Assembly (NCBI GenBank): GCA_963803845.1
Contig: CAWDNZ010000005.1
Location: forward strand, 2,356,001-2,420,000
Length of the DNA: 64,000 bases
Direction of reading: 5' to 3'
DNA from: JABDIY01 sp963803845
Lineage (GTDB): Bacteria > Actinomycetota > Acidimicrobiia > Acidimicrobiales > SZUA-35
Position numbers and translations under genes: made by a program. Below the pieces are notes generated by a model. It was not told the DNA's origin, ran no database searches, and worked only from the letters and a program-made list of their open reading frames with translations. This document shows, in pieces, positions 32,501-39,935 of the stretch (position 1 is the first letter of the stretch; every line of letters starts with the position of its first letter).

Positions 32501-34744
32501 CGGCGTGATGACCTCGGTGCCGAGGCGGAGCAGTTCTCCGAAGGCGCCGTGGCGAAGGGGGTGATCGTAGAAATCGGCGCGGAGTGTGGCGATCACCTTC
32601 ACCCCTGAGTGGCGATCCGCCGCCGTGACCGCCAGGGCGTCCATGAAGGCATTCGCATCAGCCTTTGATGCTTGGGAGAACAGCTCTTCAAGCTGGTCAA
32701 CCACGATCACCGTCTGTGCAGACGAGTCAGCGACCAGCGATTCCACTGCGGCGGAGATCCCGCTCGTTGTCAGTTGTTCCAGCAGGTTGGCCGGCGGGTG
32801 GACTGCGATCGTGCGGAGCGCATCATCCAGCGCCTCGAATGGGTGACGGCCCGGCGTCATGGACACGATGAACCACTTCTCTGAACCGGTGATCGCCCCG
32901 CTCCGCAACGCCGGGATCAGCCCGGCCCGGACCACGCTGGACTTCCCCGAACCGCTCGGTCCAACCAACGCAACGAAGCCGCCATGTGGTCCGGTGTGAC
33001 CGAGCCGGGTGACCAGTCGCTCCACCAGCCGTTCACGGCCGAAGAACTGTTCGGCGTCACCCTCGGAGAATGCCCGCAAACCTCGGTAGGGGTTGACGAT
33101 CAGGACGTCGTCGTCCTTCCGATCCAGTGGCGGTTCGTCAAACGCGTTGGCCATGGCATCGAGGAATGACTCCACGTCGGCAAAACGATCACCCGGATCA
33201 TCGGACGTGGCCCGCCCGATGATTCCTGCCACCGGGCCTACCAGGGGAGACTCCGGCATGTGACCGTTACCGATCGCCCCATTTAGTGCGTACTCGGCCA
33301 ACGCGCCGAAGGCATAAATATCGGATCGCACCGTCGCCGCTCCATTCGAGCGTTGTTCGGGCCCAACGAACCTGTCGGTCGCGTGGTCGGCGGCCGAACT
33401 GCGCCGGACACCCAGGCCGAAGGACATCCCGAAGTCCGCGAGGTAAGCGTTCCCATCGCCGTCGATCAGAACATTCTCGGGCCGGAGATCGCCGTGGGTG
33501 ACGCCGCGACGATGCGCCGCCGCAAGAGCACCACCAACCTGGGACAGGATTTTCACTGCATCCGCGGTGGCCAACGGTCCGTTTGCAAGCACATCCTTGA
33601 GGCTGCCTTGTTCGAAGTTGCGCATCACGAGAAACGCCGAATCGGGTTCTCGCCAGTAGTCGAACACCGGCACGATCTGGGGGTGTTCCAGCGAGGCGAT
33701 GAGCTGGGCGTCGGCATCGAAACGCCTGATGAAGTCCGGATCATTCGCCAGCTCGGGTCGAATCACCTTGATCGCCACTTCACGACCCACCGCCGGTTGA
33801 AAGGCGCGATAGACGTGGCCGATGGAACCCTCGCCGATCTTCTCACGCAGTTCATACCCCCGCACCGACAGGCCCGGTTCGGCGCGGCCGGTCAAGGCTC
33901 GTGCCGCTTGTGATTCGCGCAGCGACGGGTCATCCAGAACAATGCGTTCCTCGAGCTGTGACAATGCAGCTGACGGATCGAGACCAAATTCCTCTGCAAG
34001 CCGGGTCCTCATGGCGCCGAACGCTCGCAGTGCGTCACCCTGACGGCCCGAGAGATGCAGAGCGAGCATGAGGTGGCCAACAAGGCGCTGACGGAACGGG
34101 TGTTGGCGAACGAGACTCTCGACTTCGCCGATCAGTTCCCGTGAGCGTCCCGCCCGCAGGTCGGCGTCGATACGATCCTCCACCGCTGCAAGGCGAAGCT
34201 CCTCCAACCGCTCGATCTCATTTGTCGCAAACGCTTGATAGGTGAATTCTTCGAGGGCATGACCACGCCAGAGCGACAACGCCTCGCTGAGGACCAGAGA
34301 TGCAGCGCCGGGGTCGGTGGCCAGCAGCGAGCGACCCTCGAGTGCGAGCGACTCGAACCGGCCCGCGTCCACATCGGCTGCATCGACCGACAAGAGATAG
34401 CCGGGTGGCCTGGTCAACAGGATCGTTCCGTCGGTTCGTTTCTCCCTGTCGGGCTCCAGCACCGAACGAAGCCTCGAGACCACGGTCCACAGTGCACTCT
34501 GGCGGTCTCGACCAGCGGTATCACCCCATAACTCGTCGATGATCCGGTCGGTGGAAACCACCTTGTTGGCGTTGATCAACAACAACGCCAGGAGGGCGCG
34601 CTGCTTGTACACGCCCAGATCGAGCGGCTCGCCGTCACGACGGACATCCAGCGAACCCAACAGCCAATACTGCAAGTGCTCGCTCCCCTCTGTTGAAACC
34701 CTGACGGTTACATCGACAGCTGGCTCGCTCGCGGCTTTCCCCAT
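29569..34744 (-). pseudogene. Giant SARP/BTAD - Ser/Thr kinase - nSTAND ATPase - WD40 regulator, multiply frameshifted
   Basis: Intact from 34744 to 32315 (809 residues): OmpR-type DNA-binding domain (about 25-100), BTAD (about 105-270), protein kinase (about 300-530) with VAIKVI, HGDLRPENVL and DFG, then an nSTAND P-loop GPSGSGKSS and Walker B TVIVVDQLEELF. After GQS at about 32393 the frame breaks. The rest survives in pieces in changing frames: LLQYALTELFEQR, ADTRRRALVSELADV to HERQPGADTEQA with a membrane helix at about 31680-31740, then WD40-like fragments. It ends with ERWIEKACGLVSRQLTQDEW before the stop at 29569, the normal C-terminus of such WD40 proteins. Roughly eight or more one-base indels are needed, so it is a decaying gene or a badly assembled stretch. 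Full length would be about 1,725 residues. Confidence 0.8.
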
Positions 34745-34765
34745 GTCGACACCTGAGCATGACCT

Positions 34766-34783
34766 ACTTGCAGCTGACTTGCA
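34766..34783. promoter_or_regulatory. ACTTGCA direct repeat (11-bp period) upstream of the SARP gene
   Basis: Perfect heptamers ACTTGCA at 34766-34772 and 34777-34783, exactly 11 bp apart, 22-39 bp before the start codon. This matches the known geometry of SARP binding sites (heptamers in direct repeat at 11 or 22 bp). Autoregulation is inferred. Confidence 0.45.
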
Positions 34784-34800
34784 ATGCGAAGCGGTTCGCC

Positions 34801-34849
34801 CAGACGCGTCGAAAGTCTTGTTGTCCAACACTTTCGGCGGATGTCGCTG
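34801..34849 (+). repeat. Dispersed palindromic repeat, family A, copy 4
   Basis: CAGACGCGTCGAAAGTCTTG, loop, CCAACACTTTCGGCGG then ATGTCGCTG. It separates the MarR gene from the SARP gene; both are transcribed leftward. Confidence 0.85.
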
Positions 34850-34867
34850 CTTGAAGGGACGAGGGCG

Positions 34868-35365
34868 CTAGAAAGCCGGATCGCCTTCGAGCCGGTCGGC
34901 AAGGAAGCGCTCGTGGTCGCAGAGGTTCCCGGCGATCTTGGAGAGCGCCCGGGCCAGGCATTCGGTTTCCGCCTTGTCGAGGTGATCGAACACAAGACGT
35001 TGCACGTCTTCAGCATGCAACGGCGCCACGGATTCCAGCCGCCCGCGGCCGGCCTTGGTGAGCGTGGCGTTTTTTCCTCTTCCGTCCATTGGATCCTGGT
35101 CCACCGAAACATCTCCACGATCGGTGAGCGTGCGAAGGCGGTGGCTCAGACGACTCTGGGAGAGGTTGGCGGCATCGGCGAGGTCTGAGAGGCGCATGGT
35201 GTCATCGGGCGACTCGGACAGCGCAACGAGAATCGCATAGTGCACCACAAGCAGGTCGTGCTCTTTGAGCGTGCGGTCGAGGTTGGGTACTCCGCGGTTG
35301 ACGATGACGAGGAATGCCCGCCAGGCCTGCTGCTGGGTTTCATCCAACCATCTGGTCTCTGCCAT
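34868..35365 (-). CDS. MarR-family transcriptional regulator
   Basis: 165 residues from ATG 35365. Winged helix with LSDLADAANLSQSRLSHRLRTLTDRGDVS as helix-turn-helix and DPMDGRGKNATLTKAGRGRLE as wing, within a long helical dimerisation frame. Close to the family length of about 150. A longer frame upstream is antisense to the DoxX gene and is rejected. Divergent from a DoxX-like gene, with a palindromic A/T-rich operator between them; the usual arrangement for a MarR repressor of a redox-stress or quinone-responsive gene (inference). Confidence 0.93.
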   Translation of the reverse strand: MAETRWLDETQQQAWRAFLVIVNRGVPNLDRTLKEHDLLVVHYAILVALSESPDDTMRLSDLADAANLSQSRLSHRLRTLTDRGDVSVDQDPMDGRGKNATLTKAGRGRLESVAPLHAEDVQRLVFDHLDKAETECLARALSKIAGNLCDHERFLADRLEGDPAF

Positions 35366-35410
35366 GCACTCCAGGCTAGTGGTTGTCTCGTCAACTATCT
35401 CGTGGTAAAG

Positions 35411-35446
35411 TTGACAAATCAAGTATCTTGTTGATAAGTCAAGTAT
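35411..35446 (+). promoter_or_regulatory. MarR operator and DoxX promoter
   Basis: -35 TTGACA (35411-35416) and a -10-like GATAAG (35433-35438) drive the DoxX gene. Overlapping them is the dyad ATCAAG-TAT-CTTGTTGAT, and the element AATCAAGTAT recurs as AGTCAAGTAT 20 bp later. This is the only markedly A/T-rich stretch in the neighbourhood. Repression by the divergent MarR protein is inferred. Confidence 0.6.
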
Positions 35447-35558
35447 GGAGACGAAGCGATCATCGACTTCAATGCGACGCATGGGCTCCACCGCCGCCAC
35501 CGGCACCGCCTGACCACCACCGATCTTCCGATAGTCCCCACCAACTGAAAGCACACAT

Positions 35559-35912
35559 ATGTTTATTGCACTCACCATCTTCACCATCGCCCTCGCCGTG
35601 GCCGCAACCATGTCGGCCGCGATGAAGATCACAAAGAATGAGATGGTGCTCGAAGGGATCCATCGCACCGTGGGAGTACCACTCCCCTACTTTCCCGTCC
35701 TTGCCGGCCTCGAACTCGCCGGGGCCGCCGGCATCGTGATCGGACTCTGGGTCAAGCCACTCGGCATCGCCGCAGCGGTCGGCCTGGTCCTCTATTTCCT
35801 GGGTGCGATCATGGGCCACGTGCGGGTCAACGACACCAAGGGCATGGCGAACCCCGCGATCCCGCTGCTGCTGTCGATAGCGGTACTGGTCCTACGCCTA
35901 GCAACTAGTTAG
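35559..35912 (+). CDS. DoxX-like small membrane protein
   Basis: 117 residues with four membrane segments. Typical DoxX-like pattern: MFIALTIFTIALAVAATMSAAMKI, then IHRTVGVPLPYFPVLAGLELAGAAGIVIGLW and GHVRVNDTKGMANPAIPLLLSIAVL. Family members sit with thiol-stress or quinone-related genes; exact function unknown. Controlled with the divergent MarR gene. Confidence 0.88.
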   Translation: MFIALTIFTIALAVAATMSAAMKITKNEMVLEGIHRTVGVPLPYFPVLAGLELAGAAGIVIGLWVKPLGIAAAVGLVLYFLGAIMGHVRVNDTKGMANPAIPLLLSIAVLVLRLATS

Positions 35913-35924
35913 CCTCGCCACAAC

Positions 35925-35974
35925 GAGACGCGTCGTAAGGGTTGTAGAGCAACCCTTTCGGCGCATGTCGATGA
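35925..35974 (+). repeat. Dispersed palindromic repeat, family A, copy 5
   Basis: GAGACGCGTCGTAAGGGTTG, loop TAGAG, CAACCCTTTCGGCGCATG. The stem keeps pairing by compensatory change (AAGGGTTG/CAACCCTT instead of AAGTGTTG/CAACACTT), which supports selection or copying as a hairpin. Confidence 0.85.
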
Positions 35975-36040
35975 AATAGCGGCGTCGATAGAGCCCTTTG
36001 GCACTGTCAATGTTGGGCGTGCGGGCGTTGAATCGCGTTG

Positions 36041-36943
36041 GTGACCAATCATCGGTTCTTGCGTCAGTTGTTGGTGTTGCCGGTCGGTATGGCATTCATT
36101 GCGGCAGCGTGCGGGACGCCCTACGTGTACGTAGTTCAACCCGGAAGCTACAGCGCACTGGTTCCCTCGGCCGAGCAGCTCGAAACCGACGCCGGCCAGG
36201 AACTGCCGGGCGGATTCGCGGCCCTGCGCAACGCCGGCCTAGAGACCGTCGAGTTGCGAATCGACGACGAGGAGGTGACCTTCCTCCTCGATGGCACCGA
36301 AACTGCCACCCGTGGAATCACGGACCGGGTCCAGATCACTGACTCCGAGGGATCTGGACCATTCAAAGCGGAGAAAGAGATCCTCGTGCTTGGATCCGAT
36401 CCCCTGGTCCTCGCCGGACTCACGATTACCGAACCGGTTTTGTGGCCGGGAAGCTTCGAAGAAAGCCCCGTAGTCACCCTGAAAGAGAGAGATCCCAGCG
36501 AGCGCGGTCCCACCGTGTCATGTGGGCCGGACGAGTCGTGTCTCTTGTTGTCGTCGGGCGTTAGTCCGATCGGTTCTTACGAAGATTCGAACAATCCCGA
36601 GCTCGATCAAAACCCGATCTCGACGATCGACGTAACCGAGGCGACGATCAAGTTTTCCCTCGACGACGGCCAGGTGGTCAGTGTCGACACCGCCACAAGT
36701 CGATCTGTTTCCCGGGGCTGCGGGCTGGCCGAGACCGACGTTTGGGACGTCCCCACTGCAGTTCAGCTCTCCATTCAGGATCCCGTGCTGGTCCACACGG
36801 TCTGCCCGTCGACCCCGGGTGAACCAATCCAACTGGTGATCATGGAGAGACTCGATATTCCGCTCCTAGCCCCTTTGGAAACTCCGGGTGACGGTTCGTG
36901 GTGTTCGGCCTCGCCTACCTGTTTGTGGTTCGCACCCACATGA
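36041..36943 (+). CDS. Lipoprotein of unknown function
   Basis: About 300 residues from GTG 36041 (a TTG one codon earlier is also possible). Signal peptide VTNHRFLRQLLVLPVGMAF with lipobox AAACG predicts a lipid-anchored exported protein. The mature part is acidic and beta-rich, with four Cys in two close pairs (SCGPDESCLL; C...CS...CLWF). No family recognised. It lies between two palindromic repeat copies and upstream of a YdcF-like gene. Confidence 0.7.
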   Translation: MTNHRFLRQLLVLPVGMAFIAAACGTPYVYVVQPGSYSALVPSAEQLETDAGQELPGGFAALRNAGLETVELRIDDEEVTFLLDGTETATRGITDRVQITDSEGSGPFKAEKEILVLGSDPLVLAGLTITEPVLWPGSFEESPVVTLKERDPSERGPTVSCGPDESCLLLSSGVSPIGSYEDSNNPELDQNPISTIDVTEATIKFSLDDGQVVSVDTATSRSVSRGCGLAETDVWDVPTAVQLSIQDPVLVHTVCPSTPGEPIQLVIMERLDIPLLAPLETPGDGSWCSASPTCLWFAPT

Positions 36944-37021
36944 GAGATGCCCAGCCGGTCAGCCTTGGCGAGCAACAGCGAGCGCATTGCCGGGACTTCT
37001 GCGTCTGGGTCTCGTCTTACT

Positions 37022-37071
37022 GAGACGCGTCGAAAGTGTTGGTATCCAACAGTTTCGGCGAATGTCGGTGA
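37022..37071 (+). repeat. Dispersed palindromic repeat, family A, copy 6
   Basis: GAGACGCGTCGAAAGTGTTG, loop GTATC, CAACAGTTTCGGCGAATG then TCGGTGA. Between two rightward genes. Confidence 0.85.
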
Positions 37072-37105
37072 TTTGGCCAACCAACCGATGCCCTCTTCGT
37101 AGCCG

Positions 37106-37723
37106 GTGGCATACTTCGTCTTGGTGCGAGCATCGGGACGACAGATCTTTGCGGCGTCGACGGTCGCTGGGGTATTCTCACTCGGCGTACTGGCTGAGTT
37201 GATGCATCGCCGGGCCGCTCCACGGCCTGCCCCGAATGGCAAGAATCCGTCCGTTGTCGTACTTGGCTATCCATCACGACCCGGGGGCCGACCGCACCCG
37301 GTGCAACGGTGGCGAATAAAGGTCGCCAAACGCACGATCGAGCGCTACGGAGCTAGGCGAGTTGTACTTTCGGGTGGTGCCTCACGGCACGGCCCAACCG
37401 AAGCCGCAGTGATGGCCAAGCTGGCCAAGTCGGTGGGTATCGATCCGGCGATCACGATTCTCGAGCCGAACTCAACAAGCACCTGGGCAAACGTGGAGAA
37501 CTCTTCCCGTCTCGTGGCGGGCTGTGACGTGGTGATACTGGTCTCGGACCCGATCCATGCGGCGAGGGCCCGCGGCTACTGGTTGCGCCAGCATCCTTCC
37601 GACTCACAGCGAGTCTTCGTTACACCGTGCGTTGGAATCGGGGGCTGGTGGATCAAGATCCCCACGTTCTTGTACGACACATTACGGTCGGCGCGATCCA
37701 GTCTGCAGGATCGATATGGGTGA
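37106..37723 (+). CDS. YdcF/ElyC-like DUF218 protein
   Basis: 205 residues. N-terminal hydrophobic anchor (FAASTVAGVFSLGVLAELM), then a DUF218 domain: VVVLGYPSRPGG, RRVVLSGGASRHGPTEAAVMAKLA, ILEPNSTSTWANVENSS and VILVSDPIHAARARGYWLRQ. The Ser/Gly-rich loop and the ENSSxxTxxN-type motif are family hallmarks. ElyC-like members act in envelope or lipid-carrier metabolism (family knowledge); here the role is unknown. Confidence 0.88.
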   Translation: MAYFVLVRASGRQIFAASTVAGVFSLGVLAELMHRRAAPRPAPNGKNPSVVVLGYPSRPGGRPHPVQRWRIKVAKRTIERYGARRVVLSGGASRHGPTEAAVMAKLAKSVGIDPAITILEPNSTSTWANVENSSRLVAGCDVVILVSDPIHAARARGYWLRQHPSDSQRVFVTPCVGIGGWWIKIPTFLYDTLRSARSSLQDRYG

Positions 37724-37735
37724 GCGGTCGAACCC

Positions 37736-38104
37736 CTATTCGGCCACCAGGCAGAGGCAGAACGGATGACCAGCCGGATCTAGGAAGACCCGCCATTCGT
37801 CCGGGCTGGGCTGCGACTCGGCTTTCCGGGCGCCGACGGCAAGAACAGCCTGTTCGCCTTCATCCAAATCGGGCACGTCGAAATCGAGATGGGCTTGCTG
37901 AGGCAACCCATTCGGCCATTGCGGCGGCTGGTAGCCGGGGTCCAGCTGGAACCCGAGGTCAGCGGCGTCAGGTATCAGAAGCCGGACCCATTCTTCTGTG
38001 GCTGGCTCTCTGATTTCACCCCCCACAATCCGTTGATAGAACTCCGCCAGGGATCGTGGATCCGGGCAGTCGAGCGCCGCAAGAGCGAACCGAGCAATGG
38101 TCAT
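37736..38104 (-). CDS. VOC superfamily (glyoxalase-like) protein
   Basis: 122 residues from ATG 38104. Glyoxalase-like fold: ALDCPDPRSLAEFYQRIVGGEI at the N-terminus, QAHLDFDVPDLDEGEQAVLAVGA in the middle and WRVFLDPAGHPFCLCLV at the end. His and Glu/Asp positions are compatible with metal binding, as in actinobacterial glyoxalase-like domain proteins. Substrate unknown. Converges on the YdcF-like gene with only 12 bp between stops. Confidence 0.9.
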   Translation of the reverse strand: MTIARFALAALDCPDPRSLAEFYQRIVGGEIREPATEEWVRLLIPDAADLGFQLDPGYQPPQWPNGLPQQAHLDFDVPDLDEGEQAVLAVGARKAESQPSPDEWRVFLDPAGHPFCLCLVAE

Positions 38105-38172
38105 GAACCGACAGTAGCTTCGTCCTTGGACCACTCGGACCCGCAGTATCCCCAAGTCGCTGGGTCAGAGGT

Positions 38173-38910
38173 TCAGAACAACACCGTCAGGCGGACGTGG
38201 CCCCAGATGATGTGCCAGACGAGGTAGTAGCCGAGCCGGAAACTCACCAATGCCGCTAGTCCATAGCGGCGGAACGTCATGAGCTGGAAGGCACCCACAG
38301 CAGCGAGTTGTGGGGCAACGAAGAAGGCGAGCCGCTTGTCTTCGCCACCAAGAGCATCAAGTGTCTGGAACAAGGTTTCAACAACGGTGACGACAGCAAT
38401 GGTTATCCAGACCCGCCGAGCGTCCCTCTCGCTAGTGAAGCGCCAACCCAGAATCACGATCAGCACCGCCAACGGCGCGATGTGGAACGCCACCTCGGCG
38501 ACGAAAGCGATCGCAGGGTAGAAAAGGACCGAACGGGGCCAGGCCACGTTCATCTCCTCAGGGAAATGGATCACGCTGTCGAACGCTGCTGCCAACAGCG
38601 CAAAAGCCATCCCAGCGAACCCCGACCGCCTTAGGAAATTCGCAGGCCGAGCGCCGGTGCCAAGCCAACCTCGATCGCGCAAGATTCGCAATGAGATCGA
38701 CCCGACAATGGCGGCGACAATCGTTACGACAACCGGCGAAATGGGTCCGTAGAACCGTTCAAAGGACTCGTTATCGATCACGATCGACACCGTCAGGGCA
38801 ACGGCGGCCAAGGCCCAGAAGACCAGGGTGTCGGTAGACCAATCCAGCCTGGACTCTTCCCGGTTCCGATCACCACCCACAGCCACACCGTAGGAAAAGA
38901 CCAGCGGCAC
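38173..38910 (-). CDS. Polytopic membrane protein of unknown function
   Basis: 245 residues with about seven hydrophobic segments. A basic loop (RILRDRGWLGTGARPANFLRRSG) and a C-terminal helix pair RRYGLAALVSFRLGYYLVWHIIWGHVR, a pattern faintly like the last helices of CPBP (CAAX) proteases, but the EExxxR motif is not present. No confident family. Confidence 0.65.
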   Translation of the reverse strand: MPLVFSYGVAVGGDRNREESRLDWSTDTLVFWALAAVALTVSIVIDNESFERFYGPISPVVVTIVAAIVGSISLRILRDRGWLGTGARPANFLRRSGFAGMAFALLAAAFDSVIHFPEEMNVAWPRSVLFYPAIAFVAEVAFHIAPLAVLIVILGWRFTSERDARRVWITIAVVTVVETLFQTLDALGGEDKRLAFFVAPQLAAVGAFQLMTFRRYGLAALVSFRLGYYLVWHIIWGHVRLTVLF

Positions 38911-39038
38911 CGGAAGGGCCCAACGTCATCAGGGTGGGCCCTCGGCGGGTTGTGGCTCTCGGGTTGTGGCTCTCCGCGGAACTAGCGCCCGATACAGGAA
39001 GGGCCGACGAATTTTCGAGACACGGGACACGCCCCTTG

Positions 39039-39935
39039 TCATGGCCAGCAGTTGGTGTTTTGGGTGGCTCCCTCGGGACAAACCGTCATGTCGTAGGTTG
39101 CATTCCACGCCTGCCCGGGCGTGCCCGATGCGTTCAACAGGTTGGTTCGTGTGAAGTTGGCCTTGTTGACTCCCGAACTGGTGAGGATGATCGCTTCGGC
39201 ATCGGTATTGACGAATGAAGCTCTCGCGATCACGGCGTTAAAGAAGTTCGACTCGCTGATGTCGGAATCATCAAAGTTCACGGCCTGACTATTCGTGTTG
39301 GAGAAGTTCGTGGCCTCGGCATCTACATTGCGGAAGTCCGAAGCGGTCAGCGAGGCACTGGAGAAGTCAACCCCTTCCAGGTTGCTATCAGCAAAGTTGG
39401 ACCTGCTCAGCGAAGTGTCTGCAAGGGACACGCCTGTCAAGTCGCTCCCGGCGAAGTTCGCGTCCATCATCGAAGAGCTCGACAAATTGACGTTGACCAT
39501 CGTTATGCCGGCTGCTTGAAGCCTCATTGCGGTCATGCTTGTTGCGGAGCCGTTGGTGAGTTCGGCGCCGTCGAGCAACGCGTCGTTCAGGATCGCGTTC
39601 GAGAGGTTGAAACTGCTGATCTGTGTGTTGCGAAGGTCCGCTCCGGTCATGTCGGCCCACGAGAGGTCCACCCCGGCTAGTTCGAATCCGGAGACATCAC
39701 AGCCAGTCAAGTCGGCGCCGGAGAGGTCGGTTTCACCGCCCCGCAAGCGTTGACAGTCATCGATTGGTGGTGTGTGTTGATGTGGTGGTTGATGTGGTGG
39801 TTGATGTGGTGGTTGATGTGGTGGTTGATGTGGACGTTGCTGGTGTCGTCGCCGTGGTTGTGGGGGCCGCCGTTGTAGATGCCGTGGGAGCTGCGTCGAT
39901 GGCACCGACACTTGTTGCAACGGATGTTGTTGCAA
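39039..39935 (-). CDS. Pentapeptide-repeat domain, probably the C-terminus of the upstream HD-GYP protein
   Basis: From about 39755 down, the frame is a right-handed pentapeptide-repeat helix of about 230 residues (DLSGADLTGCDVSGFELAG, LSNAILNDALLDGAELTNG, ANFAGSDLTGVSLADTSLS), ending in a small Cys pair region. The first 55 residues as read (His/Pro/Gln repeats) are a frame-shadow of the Thr/Ser tail of the HD-GYP gene, and no start codon with a ribosome-binding site lies at the true domain boundary. Adding one AC unit to the short (GT)4/(AC)4 tract at 39770-39777 puts the two in one frame. So the domain is likely translated only as a fusion. Confidence 0.6.
   Translation of the reverse strand: MQQHPLQQVSVPSTQLPRHLQRRPPQPRRRHQQRPHQPPHQPPHQPPHQPPHQHTPPIDDCQRLRGGETDLSGADLTGCDVSGFELAGVDLSWADMTGADLRNTQISSFNLSNAILNDALLDGAELTNGSATSMTAMRLQAAGITMVNVNLSSSSMMDANFAGSDLTGVSLADTSLSRSNFADSNLEGVDFSSASLTASDFRNVDAEATNFSNTNSQAVNFDDSDISESNFFNAVIARASFVNTDAEAIILTSSGVNKANFTRTNLLNASGTPGQAWNATYDMTVCPEGATQNTNCWP

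Noticed and set aside
35366..35668. N-terminal extension of the MarR gene frame
   Set aside because: It would run through the operator and antisense to the DoxX gene; the winged-helix protein is complete without it.
39779..39826. 12-bp tandem repeat considered as an origin iteron set
   Set aside because: It codes for TTTS units in the tail of the HD-GYP protein, and no replication genes are present.
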